From Pelagerythrobacter marensis (GTDB lineage: Bacteria; Pseudomonadota; Alphaproteobacteria; Sphingomonadales; Sphingomonadaceae): a DNA stretch of 64,000 bases. The notes beneath the pieces are model-generated. The model saw nothing but the letters and a program-made list of their open reading frames with translations. It was not told the origin of the DNA and did no database searches. Numbering within the stretch: the stretch's first letter is position 1; every line of letters begins with the position of its first letter. Location: the NCBI RefSeq assembly GCF_001028625.1, contig NZ_CP011805.1, positions 1,240,001-1,304,000 on the forward strand, given 5' to 3'. A program made the translations under genes and the position numbers. This document shows, piece after piece, positions 37,207 through 45,769 of this stretch.

Positions 37207-38370
37207 ATGAAAACAATCGACACCAAACATCCCGCCCGGCGGCCGACCAATGGTATGCTGACGCTGGCGGAGGCAATCGCGCGCGGGGAAAGCTGGTCCG
37301 AAACCGGTGTGACGCAAGTTCCCGCCAGCGTTTATACGGACCCGGATTATTACCTGAGGGAAAAGGGCGCGATCTACGATCGACTGCCGCAGATCCTCGC
37401 CCCGTCGGCGTTATTGCCCGATCCCAGCATGGCGGTGCCGCACGACGCCACTGGCCGCCCCCTGCTGATAACGCGCGACGCACAGGGCGATGCGCACGTC
37501 TTCCTGAACGTCTGCCGCCATCGCGGTACACGGCTGGTCGAAGGGACGGAGCCATTGTGCCAGAAACGGCTTGTCTGCCCCTATCACGCGTGGACTTACG
37601 CTGTGGACGGGCGCCTGCTGGCCCTGCCCCGGCCCGACACTTTCCCGGGGCTCGACAAGGGCGAAATGGGCCTGATCGAACTGCCCAGCCGCGAAGCCGG
37701 CGGGCTGATCTGGTTCTGCCCGCAGGAGCAGACGGCCGATTTCACCGACGCGGAAAAGCTGGGGGAGGATTTCGACGCACTGGGTATCGGCGACCACGTC
37801 CTGTTTCGCCGCAAGACCCACGAAGTGGCGGCGAACTGGAAGCTGATCATGGATGCCTTCCTCGAAAGCTATCACGTCACCCGGCTCCACGCGCAGACGA
37901 TCGGTCCGTTCTTCAAGGATGGCGTGACGTCGGGCGACATGGTCGGGCCGCATGCCCGCTCCGCCGTCGGGCGGCTGGAGGAAATGGAAACGGTCGACCT
38001 GACCGATATGGCCGCGCTCCGCAGGGTCGTCACCTTCGCCTATCAGCTGATTCCAGGTGCCCTGATCATTCCCAGCCCGGACTACGTCAACGTGATGACG
38101 ATGATGCCGCAGGCGCACGATCGCACGCTGGTGGAAGACTTCATGCTCATCCCGGAACATCCTGCGACCGACAAGGCGCGCGACCATTGGGAACGCAGTT
38201 GGGCCCTGCTCGACGGCGGCGTCTTCGCCGGCGAGGATTTCCGCGCCGCCGAACTGGGGCAGCAAGGCCTTTCGACCGGCGCGGTCCCCGATCTGACGCT
38301 GGGGACGCTGGAAGGTGGCATTCGCCGGTTCCACGAAACGGTCGAGGAAGCGTTGCGCGCAGCGAACTGA
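37207..38370 (+). CDS. Rieske ring-hydroxylating oxygenase, large subunit type
   Basis: 387 aa from ATG 37207. The Rieske 2Fe-2S ligands are C103, H105, C124 and H127 (CRHRGT, CPYHAWTY). The catalytic domain has the mononuclear iron motif DAFLESYHVTRLH. No reductase, ferredoxin or small subunit gene is adjacent, so electron partners are elsewhere. Members act on aromatic, betaine or choline-type substrates; none can be chosen here. The start follows a weak ribosome-binding site. Confidence 0.85.
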   Translation: MKTIDTKHPARRPTNGMLTLAEAIARGESWSETGVTQVPASVYTDPDYYLREKGAIYDRLPQILAPSALLPDPSMAVPHDATGRPLLITRDAQGDAHVFLNVCRHRGTRLVEGTEPLCQKRLVCPYHAWTYAVDGRLLALPRPDTFPGLDKGEMGLIELPSREAGGLIWFCPQEQTADFTDAEKLGEDFDALGIGDHVLFRRKTHEVAANWKLIMDAFLESYHVTRLHAQTIGPFFKDGVTSGDMVGPHARSAVGRLEEMETVDLTDMAALRRVVTFAYQLIPGALIIPSPDYVNVMTMMPQAHDRTLVEDFMLIPEHPATDKARDHWERSWALLDGGVFAGEDFRAAELGQQGLSTGAVPDLTLGTLEGGIRRFHETVEEALRAAN

Positions 38371-38387
38371 GAGCGTAGGCGCGGCCG

Positions 38388-39143
38388 ATGGCACAGGACC
38401 AAAAGCCCGAAGGCGAACGCATCGCCAAATTGCTCGCGCGCGCAGGGGTCGCCAGCCGGCGAGAAGTCGAACGGATGATCGCCGACGGGCGCGTTTCGCT
38501 GCATGGCAAAGTGCTGGAAACGCCCGCAACGATCATACCGACGCTTCGCGGTGTGGCGGTGGATGGCAAACCGGTGGGCAAGGCCGACCGCACTCGCCTG
38601 TTCGCGTTCCACAAACCAACCGGCCTGATCACCGCCGAACACGATCCAAGGGGGCGCCCGACGATCTATACCGCGCTTCGCAATGCCTTGCCGAAGGATG
38701 CCGGACGGGTGATGCCGGTGGGCAGGCTGGATCTCAACACCGAAGGGCTGCTGCTGCTGACCAACGACGGCGAATTCAAGCGTGCGATGGAACTGCCCGC
38801 CAGCGGCATTCCGCGCACTTATCGCGCGCGAACTTTTGGCGAGGTGACGCAGGCGCAGCTCGAAAGCCTGATCGACGGTATCACGATCGAGGGCATCCGC
38901 TACGGCCGGATCGATGCGAACATGGAACGCAGCACCGGGCGCAACCAGTGGATCGAACTGACGATCACCGAAGGCAAGAACCGCGAGATCCGCCGCGTGC
39001 TCGAACATCTCGGCCTGCAGGTCAGCCGCCTGATCCGTACCGGCTACGGCCCCTTCGCCATCGGCGAGCTGGCGCGGGGCCAGGCGACCGAAATCCCCAA
39101 GCAGCAGGTCGAACGCTTCCGCAGCGGGCTGAAGCGCCGATGA
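38388..39143 (+). CDS. rluB: 23S rRNA pseudouridine synthase (RluB/RluE-type)
   Basis: 251 aa. N-terminal S4 RNA-binding domain (about 10-60: RIAKLLARAGVASRREVERMIADGRV) and the RsuA/RluB catalytic domain with GRLDLNTEGLLLLTNDG carrying the catalytic Asp. Assigned to the RluB group by lineage; RluE or RsuA specificity cannot be excluded. Translation is coupled to rsmD by ATGA. Confidence 0.88.
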   Translation: MAQDQKPEGERIAKLLARAGVASRREVERMIADGRVSLHGKVLETPATIIPTLRGVAVDGKPVGKADRTRLFAFHKPTGLITAEHDPRGRPTIYTALRNALPKDAGRVMPVGRLDLNTEGLLLLTNDGEFKRAMELPASGIPRTYRARTFGEVTQAQLESLIDGITIEGIRYGRIDANMERSTGRNQWIELTITEGKNREIRRVLEHLGLQVSRLIRTGYGPFAIGELARGQATEIPKQQVERFRSGLKRR

Positions 39144-39691
39144 GGATCATCGCTGGCGAATGGCGCGGACGCAGGCTTGCCGCCCCGAAAGGCGACGTCA
39201 CCCGCCCAACGGCGGATCGTACGCGTGAAACGCTGTTCTCGATGCTCGCCAGCAGACTTGGCGACTTTACCGGGCTTCAGGTTGCCGATCTGTTTGCCGG
39301 ATCGGGCGCGCTCGGGCTGGAGGCTCTGTCGCGCGGGGCAGCGCGCTGCCTGTTCGTCGAGCACGAGCAGGATGCGCTCAAGACCATCCGCGAGAACGTT
39401 ACCGCCCTCGATGCGCGGGGGCGAAGCGATGTTCGGGCGTCTTCGGTAATGGCGCTCGGCCCCGTCGATACGGCCAGGGACCTGCTGCTGCTCGACCCAC
39501 CATACGGCACGGGCGCGGGCGCGGTTGCGCTCGATCGGCTGCTTCGGCTGGGCTGGATCGGGGATGCCACCTGGATCGCGGTCGAAACCGGCGCTGACGA
39601 AGGGGTGGCGGTAAAGGGCCTGGATGTCGAAAGCGAAAGGCGAGTCGGCAAGGCGAAGCTGACTTTGCTGCGCCTTGCCGACAATTCCTGA
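39140..39691 (+). CDS. rsmD: 16S rRNA (guanine966-N2) methyltransferase RsmD
   Basis: 183 aa from ATG 39140, inside the end of the pseudouridine synthase gene. SAM motif VADLFAGSGALGLEALSRGA, and the active-site motif LLLDPPYGTG (DPPY), are typical of RsmD. Length and the N-terminal MRIIAGEWRGRRL agree with the family. A 10-bp hairpin follows the stop. Confidence 0.94.
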   Translation: MRIIAGEWRGRRLAAPKGDVTRPTADRTRETLFSMLASRLGDFTGLQVADLFAGSGALGLEALSRGAARCLFVEHEQDALKTIRENVTALDARGRSDVRASSVMALGPVDTARDLLLLDPPYGTGAGAVALDRLLRLGWIGDATWIAVETGADEGVAVKGLDVESERRVGKAKLTLLRLADNS

Positions 39692-39703
39692 AACGGCGCA
39701 GGC

Positions 39704-39732
39704 CGGGCAGCGGCAAGTAGCACCGCTGCCCG
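39704..39732. terminator. Convergent terminator after rsmD
   Basis: 10-bp perfect stem (39704-39713 with 39723-39732) over a 9-nt loop, between the stops of rsmD (plus) and the minus-strand gene at 39743. T-runs are absent on both sides. Confidence 0.6.
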
Positions 39733-39742
39733 ACCCCGACGA

Positions 39743-40162
39743 TTACATCGGGCCGTCGGAAACCGCGTCGTCCTCGACATCCGGTTCGCCTGCCGGGGCC
39801 GCCGGCGTGGCGGCTGCCTGCGATTCGATCTGGGCCCAGACCTGATCCTGCTGCTCCAGCGGCAAGCCAGCCAGCGCGACCTTGTCGCTATCCGCCAGAC
39901 GCCAGAAAAGCTCCTGACGATCACCGGTTAGCGACCAGAAGTACGTCTGCGTGTCGGCCGGCCAGGCGTCGTACTGCGCCTGCTGGGCAGGCGGCCAGGT
40001 GTCGTACTGCGACTGCTGTTCCGCCGTCAGCGAAGCGCTGGCGGTGGCATCGGCCGCAGGGGCCGGCGGGGCCGGATTTTCGGCAGGCACGTCCTGGGCG
40101 AAAGCTGGACCGGTCACGATGGCAACTGCGGCAACGGCGGGAAGTAGGTTACGGATACGCAT
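39743..40162 (-). CDS. Periplasmic YDxWP-repeat protein, 139 aa, unknown function
   Basis: Signal peptide MRIRNLLPAVAAVAIVTGPAFAQ, a Pro/Ala-rich linker, then a domain at about 47-116: two YDxWPxxxQ units (QYDTWPPAQ, QYDAWPADT), YFWSL, then W and QQ-x-x-x-W positions. A Pro/Ala acidic C-terminus follows. It shares the domain with the protein at 40473 on the same strand. Ribosome-binding site AAGGAGA 7 nt before ATG. No known family was recognised. Confidence 0.7.
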   Translation of the reverse strand: MRIRNLLPAVAAVAIVTGPAFAQDVPAENPAPPAPAADATASASLTAEQQSQYDTWPPAQQAQYDAWPADTQTYFWSLTGDRQELFWRLADSDKVALAGLPLEQQDQVWAQIESQAAATPAAPAGEPDVEDDAVSDGPM

Positions 40163-40472
40163 TGGGATTTCTCCTTCGATTACCCAAGTGACGAACGCGA
40201 ACTGGCCCTGACACTTTCAGTCCCCTGATCAGGATTGAACCAATCGTGGGGGCCGCGGAGCAGAGGCGCAAGACGGTGCCCGATGTGCCATCGCTGACTT
40301 CGCACGGCCTGGCGGAGAATGTGTCGAAAACGGGGCGAGCCGTCTTCGCATCACTTCGCAGGTTGAGGACTTAAATTATTGGGAATAAAAATGAATGGGC
40401 GAACCCGCGGTACACGGATTCGCCCATTGGGATGCCCGCTCAAATCGCCGGGCCGTCGCATTTCGGAAGGCG
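40163..40472. other. 310-bp intergenic region
   Basis: It carries the AAGGAGA site for the 39743 gene (40170-40176, minus), a 10-bp palindrome CCTGATCAGG (40224-40233), an AT-rich patch at 40370-40395, and the terminator of the upstream gene at 40394-40428. No convincing gene or RNA was found. Confidence 0.5.
40394..40428 (-). terminator. Terminator of the 40473 gene
   Basis: About 14-bp stem with one G-U pair, outer 10 bp AATGGGCGAA/TTCGCCCATT. On the minus strand it is followed by CATTTTTATT, a fair intrinsic terminator 45 nt after the stop. Confidence 0.75.
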
Positions 40473-41063
40473 TCAGCCTTTAGGTTCTTCAGCCGGCAGT
40501 GGCCCCTCGATTTCGCTCGCGGGCCGGCCTGGCCAATAATCCAGCGGCACGTTGCCGTAGTTCTTGCCCGCTTCGCGCGGGTTGATGCAGCTATCCTGGA
40601 TCTCCCGCGAACAAATCGGATAGTCGGCCTTGGGCGCAGGTGCGTTCTGCACCATCTCGCTCGACACGAACTGCATGTTGCCAGTGGTGGCCGGGCTCGT
40701 CGATGCGCGACCGGTTGAGGTGGGCGTGGCACTCCCAGCCCCCGACAACTGAGCCGCGATCTGCGACCAGGCGACATTGCGCTGATCGGGGGTCATCGCA
40801 TGGATCTGCACACGCTGTTCGTCGGTCAATGCCCACCATCCGCGCTGCTGCTGGGGCGACAGGCTCCAGAAGTAGCCCTGAATATCCGCAGGCCAGCCAT
40901 CGTATGCCGCCTGCCGATCCGCCGGCCAGGCATCATACGACGTTTGCTGCGTAGCGTTCATCGCATGGCTTGCTTCCGCGTGAGCTTCGGCGGTGGTTTG
41001 CTGCGCGGCGACCGGCACGGCCAGCGCGAGCGCGGCGACACCCGTCAAGATCGTCATTCGCAT
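40473..41063 (-). CDS. Periplasmic YDxWP-repeat protein, 196 aa, unknown function
   Basis: Signal peptide MRMTILTGVAALALAVPVAAQQ. Residues about 38-106 match the YDxWP domain of the 39743 gene: SYDAWPADR, AYDGWPADI, YFWSL, W-W and WSQI. A Ser/Thr-rich linker follows, then a second conserved-looking segment YPICSREIQDSCINPREAG with two Cys, and NVPLDYWPGRPASE. A ribosome-binding site AGGAGA lies 7 nt before ATG 41063. Function unknown; the pair probably arose by duplication, with the C-terminal domain present only here. Confidence 0.7.
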   Translation of the reverse strand: MRMTILTGVAALALAVPVAAQQTTAEAHAEASHAMNATQQTSYDAWPADRQAAYDGWPADIQGYFWSLSPQQQRGWWALTDEQRVQIHAMTPDQRNVAWSQIAAQLSGAGSATPTSTGRASTSPATTGNMQFVSSEMVQNAPAPKADYPICSREIQDSCINPREAGKNYGNVPLDYWPGRPASEIEGPLPAEEPKG

Positions 41064-41149
41064 CGGGCATTCTCCTGCTGTGCTTACCGCTCCCCTACGT
41101 CGCAGATCGTTTTGGGTTCCGGGCCCTCCCCCTTGCGTGAACAGGCTTC

Positions 41150-41164
41150 GTTCTCTAGTTGTTC
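41150..41164 (+). promoter_or_regulatory. LexA box upstream of uvrD/pcrA
   Basis: Exact GTTC-N7-GTTC operator (41150-41164), ending 8 nt before the ATG of the helicase. It implies SOS control. The operator leaves little room for a leader, so transcription probably starts inside or at its end. Confidence 0.85.
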
Positions 41165-41172
41165 ACACGATC

Positions 41173-43479
41173 ATGCCCCCTCTCGAACCTGCTTCAAACG
41201 TCGCCGCGGATGGCGAAATTCCCCTTTATGCAGCGCGACTTAACGCGCCGCAGCGCGAAGCCGTTCTGACCACCGAAGGCCCTGTCCTGATGCTGGCTGG
41301 TGCGGGTACCGGCAAGACCGCCGCGCTTACCGCACGCCTTGCACACCTCGTCGCGACACGGCGCGCCTGGCCTAGCGAAATCCTGTGCGTCACCTTCACC
41401 AACAAGGCTGCGCGCGAGATGCGTGAACGGGTGACGCACCATCTGGGCGAAACGGTCGAAGGAATGCCGTGGCTGGGCACGTTCCATTCGATCGGTGCCA
41501 AGATGCTGCGCCGGCATGCCGAACTGGTCGGCCTGCAATCGAACTACACGATTATCGACACCGACGACCAGTTGCGCCTGCTCAAGCAACTGATCGCGGA
41601 CAACGATGTGGACGAGAAGCGCTGGCCCGCGCGCCAGCTCGCCGGGCTGATCGACAGGTGGAAGAATCGGGGGCTCAATCCCGAAGATCTCGATGCCGTC
41701 GAAAACGAAGCCTACGCCAACGGGCGCGGGCAGCAGTTCTACCGGCTTTACCAGGATCGGCTGAAGGCCCTTAACGCCTGCGATTTCGGGGACCTGTTGC
41801 TTCACATGCTCAACGTGTTCCGCCGCGAGCGGGACGTGCTGGCGCACTATCAGCAGCGGTTCAAATACATCTTGGTGGACGAATATCAGGATACCAACCA
41901 GGTCCAGTACCTCTGGCTCCGCCTGCTGGCGCAGGAACGCAAGAACATCTGCGTCGTGGGGGACGACGATCAGTCGATCTATTCATGGCGCGGGGCCGAA
42001 GTGGCCAATATCCTGCGGTTCGAGAAGGATTTTCCCGGCGCGCATGTCGTCCGTCTGGAACAGAATTACCGTTCTACTCCGCACATCCTTGCCGCCGCAT
42101 CCGGCCTGATCGACGCCAACAGCCAACGGCTGGGCAAGAGCCTGTGGACCGAAGCGGACGGCGGCGACAAAGTGCGCGTGATCGGCGTGTGGGACGCGCC
42201 GGAAGAGGCGCGCCGGGTGGGCGAGGATATCGAGCGGCTGGAGCGCGAAGGCGCGCCGCTCGATCGGATCGCCATCCTGGTGCGGGCCCAGTACCAGACA
42301 CGCGAGTTTGAAGACCGCTTCATCCAGATCGGTCTCAATTACCGCATCGTTGGCGGCTTTCGGTTCTACGAACGGGCCGAAATTCGCGATGCGCTCGCCT
42401 ATCTGCGCGTGATCGCGCAGCCGCAGGACGATCTCGCCTTCGAACGGATATACAACCAGCCCAAACGCGGCCTAGGTGCCAAGACGCTGGAAAAAATGCA
42501 TCAGCACGCGCGCCGTACGGGTCTGCCCCTGGCAGCAGCCACCCTGCAACTGGCGGATAGCGACGAATTGCCCGCGCGCGCAGCCAACGCCATCGGCAGT
42601 CTGATGCGCCAGTTCCTGAGCTGGCGCGAACAGGCCGAGAAAGTGACCCCGGCAGAACTGCTGCGGACCGTGCTGGAGGAAACCGGCTACAACACGATGC
42701 TCCAGGCGGAAAAGACGGGGGAAGCGTCGGGCCGGCTTGAAAACCTGTCCGAACTCGCCCGCGCGATGGAAGAATACGAAACGCTTGGCGACTTCCTCGA
42801 ACACGTCAGCCTGGTGATGGACAACGAGGCTGGCGACGACAGCGAGAAGGTCACCATCATGACCATCCATGCCGCCAAGGGGCTGGAGTTCGACAACGTC
42901 TTCCTGCCTGGCTGGGAAGAAGGCGTTTTCCCCTCGCAACGTGCGCTGGACGAAGGCGGGCTGGCGAGTCTGGAGGAGGAACGGCGCCTGGCCTATGTCG
43001 CGATCACGCGCGCCCGGCGGCGCTGCACGATCCTGCATGCGGCCAATCGGCGGATCTATGGCCAGTGGACCAGCAGCATCCCCAGTCGTTTCGTGGGCGA
43101 GCTTCCCGCCGACCATATCGACGAAGAAACCACCCTGACCGGCGGTGCATCCTTATGGCGCGCGGGTATGAGCGAGCATGAAGACCCATTTGCCCATCTC
43201 GCCACGAACCGGCCCGAACGGGCGGGTACGCGCGGCCCCGGCTGGCAACGGGCCCTGTCGACCGGCTACGACGCCAGCCCCAAACGATTGCGCGAGACAA
43301 CGCGCAGCGCAGCCAGTTTCGCCGCGAAACCCCGCACCGACGTGGCTGTCGGCCAGCGGGTGTTTCACGACAAGTTCGGCTACGGCATCGTGACCGATCA
43401 GGAAGGCAACCGGCTGGAAATCGAATTCGAGCAGGCCGGCCCCAAGCGGGTGATCGACAGCTTCGTTACCCTCGCATAG
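41173..43479 (+). CDS. uvrD: UvrD/PcrA-type DNA helicase
   Basis: 768 aa from ATG 41173; upstream in-frame codons overlap the LexA box and are excluded. Superfamily 1A helicase: Q motif LNAPQREAV, Walker A AGAGTGKT (42-49), Walker B ILVDEYQDTN, motif IV FRSTP-like NYRSTPHIL, and VTIMTIHAAKGLEFDNVFLPGWEEG. The C-terminal 45 residues VGQRVFHDKFGYG form the PcrA/UvrD Tudor-like domain that contacts RNA polymerase. It unwinds nicked or damaged DNA in excision and mismatch repair. Confidence 0.95.
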   Translation: MPPLEPASNVAADGEIPLYAARLNAPQREAVLTTEGPVLMLAGAGTGKTAALTARLAHLVATRRAWPSEILCVTFTNKAAREMRERVTHHLGETVEGMPWLGTFHSIGAKMLRRHAELVGLQSNYTIIDTDDQLRLLKQLIADNDVDEKRWPARQLAGLIDRWKNRGLNPEDLDAVENEAYANGRGQQFYRLYQDRLKALNACDFGDLLLHMLNVFRRERDVLAHYQQRFKYILVDEYQDTNQVQYLWLRLLAQERKNICVVGDDDQSIYSWRGAEVANILRFEKDFPGAHVVRLEQNYRSTPHILAAASGLIDANSQRLGKSLWTEADGGDKVRVIGVWDAPEEARRVGEDIERLEREGAPLDRIAILVRAQYQTREFEDRFIQIGLNYRIVGGFRFYERAEIRDALAYLRVIAQPQDDLAFERIYNQPKRGLGAKTLEKMHQHARRTGLPLAAATLQLADSDELPARAANAIGSLMRQFLSWREQAEKVTPAELLRTVLEETGYNTMLQAEKTGEASGRLENLSELARAMEEYETLGDFLEHVSLVMDNEAGDDSEKVTIMTIHAAKGLEFDNVFLPGWEEGVFPSQRALDEGGLASLEEERRLAYVAITRARRRCTILHAANRRIYGQWTSSIPSRFVGELPADHIDEETTLTGGASLWRAGMSEHEDPFAHLATNRPERAGTRGPGWQRALSTGYDASPKRLRETTRSAASFAAKPRTDVAVGQRVFHDKFGYGIVTDQEGNRLEIEFEQAGPKRVIDSFVTLA

Positions 43480-43512
43480 CCAGCGCGGGCGTTCGCCTGC
43501 CGATCGCGCCGC

Positions 43513-43833
43513 CTACTTCTTCCCGAACAGGCTGCTGGCGAATCCGGCGATATCGTCGAACGGATTTCCGTCGCCATCCTGATCGAGGATCTGGGTAAAG
43601 CGCGCCAGCGAGCCTTCGCCGCCGATCTGTTCGACCACCTGTTGCAGTATGCCCGAATCGAGCCCGGTTTTCTGCGCGGCAAGGCCGACGGTATCGCCGT
43701 CTTCGTGATGCGCTTCGCCCAGGGCGGCAATGGCACGTTCCGCCTGGCTCGCATCGATGCCGAGCTTGTCGGCCATGTTCTTGACCGTGGGATGGTTCTG
43801 CGCCGCGCCGAGAAGCTGATCGAAAAGTGCCAT
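43513..43833 (-). CDS. DUF937/YidB family protein
   Basis: 106 aa. MALFDQLLGAAQNHP and the repeated GGEGSLARF blocks match DUF937/YidB, small proteins of unknown function. It also has one EF-hand-like loop DQDGDGNPFDDI (about residues 84-95), so Ca2+ binding is possible. Upstream is a likely -10 TACAAT (43870-43875) and an inverted repeat (43855-43870). It lies convergent with uvrD. Confidence 0.75.
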   Translation of the reverse strand: MALFDQLLGAAQNHPTVKNMADKLGIDASQAERAIAALGEAHHEDGDTVGLAAQKTGLDSGILQQVVEQIGGEGSLARFTQILDQDGDGNPFDDIAGFASSLFGKK

Positions 43834-43898
43834 CGTCGTTCTCCTACAGGTGATTCCGTTCGGGAACGGATTGTAGTCTGTCCGTCCCGAAACGAAAG

Positions 43899-43927
43899 GC
43901 CCCCGCTCCGGTTTCCCGGGCGGGGGC
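43899..43927 (-). terminator. pckA terminator
   Basis: 8-bp GC stem (43899-43906 with 43920-43927) with an inner CCGG pairing. On the minus strand it is followed by CTTTCGTTT. It lies about 35 nt past the pckA stop. Confidence 0.7.
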
Positions 43928-43962
43928 TCTCCTCTCCAACTGTGAAAGCGTTGAAAGTGCGC

Positions 43963-45561
43963 TCAGGCAGCGACCGGCGTGGCCGGGGCCGCATCGCGCA
44001 CGCCCTGGTCGACGTGGTCGGCAAAGGGGGCGAAGTTGTCGATGAACAACTGCACCAGCTTGCCCGCCGTACGATCGTATTCGTCCTTGTCCGCCCATGT
44101 CGAGCGGGGATTGAGTATTCCGTCATCGACCCCCGGCACGCTGACAGGAACGTCGAAACCGAAGTTGGGATCGCGGCGGAATTCCGCGTTGGCAAGCGTC
44201 CCGTCGAGCGCGGCATTGAGCAGCGCGCGAGTCGCCTTGATCGGCATACGCTGACCGACACCGTATTTGCCGCCGGTCCAGCCGGTATTGACCAGCCAGC
44301 ACTGAACGCCGCCCTCGGCAATCCGCTTCTTCAGAAGATTGCCGTAAACGCTGGGGTGACGCGGCATGAAAGGCGCGCCGAAGCAGGTACTGAACGTCGC
44401 TTCCGGCTCCGTCACGCCGATCTCCGTCCCGGCGACTTTCGCGGTGTAGCCCGACAGGAAGTGGTACATCGCCTGTTCCGGCGTCAACCGCGCGATCGGA
44501 GGCAGAACGCCGAAGGCGTCGGCCGTCAGCATGATGACGTTCGAGGGTGGCGGCCCGAGGTTTTCGTCCGACGTGTTGGGGATCGAGCTGAGCGGGTAGG
44601 CTCCGCGCGTATTCTCCGCCAGGGTATTGTCGTCGAGATCGATCTCGCCGTTCTCGTCCATCACCACGTTTTCGAGGACCGTACCCTCCATCTTCGTGGT
44701 CGCGTAGATTTCCGGCTCGGCTTCCGGGTTGAGGCGGATCATCTTGGCATAACACCCGCCTTCGAAGTTGAACACTGCGGTATCCGACCAGCCATGCTCG
44801 TCATCGCCGATCAGCGTACGGCTGGCATCGGCGGAAAGCGTGGTCTTGCCGGTGCCCGAAAGGCCGAAGAACACCGCGCTCTTGCCATCGGGGCCGATAT
44901 TGGCGCTGCAATGCATCGGCATCACGCCCTTGGCCGGCAGCAGATAGTTGAGGATGCCGAAAACGCTCTTCTTCATTTCACCGGCATATTTGGTGCCGCC
45001 GATCAGGATCAGCTTCTCGCTCAGGTTGACGGCGATGACGGTTTCGCTGCGACAGCCGTGGCGTTCGGGGTCGGCGCGGAAACTCGGCAGATCGATGATC
45101 GTGTATTCGGGTACGAAACCCTCCAGCTCCGCCGCCGTCGGCCGGACCAGCAGGGTGCGGATGAACTGGTTGTGCCAGGCCAGCTCGTTGATGACGCGCA
45201 CATTCGCCCGATATTCCGGCTGCGAGCCGCCAAACAGGTCCGCAACGTAGAGCGTGTCCCGCTCCCCCACGGCCGCGAGAAAATCTTCCTTGAGCGCGGC
45301 AAAATGCTCGCTGGTCATGGAGGCGTTGTTGTCCCACCAGACCGTATTTTCGGTCTCGGCATCGCGGACGATGAACTTGTCCTTCGCGCTGCGCCCGGTG
45401 TGCTTGCCGGTTTCGACCACCAGCGGGCCATGCTTGGCCCGGCGTCCCTCGCCGTTTTTCAGCGCATGTTCGGTCAGTTCGGCCGAGGACAGATTGGCGT
45501 GTACGGTCGCCTTTGTATCGATGTTCTGGGCGGAAAGCGGGTAGGACAGCGGGATGCTCAC
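43963..45561 (-). CDS. pckA: Phosphoenolpyruvate carboxykinase (ATP)
   Basis: 532 aa from GTG 45561, chosen because AGGAG precedes it by 7 nt and because the family begins at this point; a longer frame exists upstream. It converts oxaloacetate to PEP for gluconeogenesis. GLSGTGKTTLS is the ATP-binding P-loop (kinase-1a), with the metal/substrate residues in VWWDNN and TGKHTGRSAKDKF. It is divergent from chvI; in rhizobia the ChvG-ChvI system and HPr-type PTS affect carbon metabolism and pckA is nearby. Confidence 0.96.
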   Translation of the reverse strand: MSIPLSYPLSAQNIDTKATVHANLSSAELTEHALKNGEGRRAKHGPLVVETGKHTGRSAKDKFIVRDAETENTVWWDNNASMTSEHFAALKEDFLAAVGERDTLYVADLFGGSQPEYRANVRVINELAWHNQFIRTLLVRPTAAELEGFVPEYTIIDLPSFRADPERHGCRSETVIAVNLSEKLILIGGTKYAGEMKKSVFGILNYLLPAKGVMPMHCSANIGPDGKSAVFFGLSGTGKTTLSADASRTLIGDDEHGWSDTAVFNFEGGCYAKMIRLNPEAEPEIYATTKMEGTVLENVVMDENGEIDLDDNTLAENTRGAYPLSSIPNTSDENLGPPPSNVIMLTADAFGVLPPIARLTPEQAMYHFLSGYTAKVAGTEIGVTEPEATFSTCFGAPFMPRHPSVYGNLLKKRIAEGGVQCWLVNTGWTGGKYGVGQRMPIKATRALLNAALDGTLANAEFRRDPNFGFDVPVSVPGVDDGILNPRSTWADKDEYDRTAGKLVQLFIDNFAPFADHVDQGVRDAAPATPVAA

Positions 45562-45649
45562 TTCAATCTCCTGATCGCGCCTGGCTGCCGCCCGAAACGG
45601 GGCAGCGCCGGCGAGTCGTTCGCATACGAATGCACGGAATGTCTGCAAG

Positions 45650-45678
45650 CGCATAATCGCGCGCCGCGCCCGCGTCAA
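45650..45678 (-). promoter_or_regulatory. pckA promoter
   Basis: On the minus strand TTGACG (45673-45678), 17-nt spacer, TATGCG (45650-45655), predicting an approximately 80-nt leader. A palindromic TTCGCATACGAA (45619-45630) lies downstream of it, a possible operator. Confidence 0.6.
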
Positions 45679-45769
45679 ACACCTCCCGTCGCGGTCTGCG
45701 TTGTCTCGACCGCAGGAAGCGTCTAACCGTCGCCTCGTTGCCAGTTTACACCCTGATCACGGAGGCGAG

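Noticed and set aside
43835..43898. EcfG-type promoter for the DUF937 gene
   Set aside because: GGGAC-N15-CGTT has both a mismatch and wrong spacing; a sigma70-type TACAAT is a better candidate.
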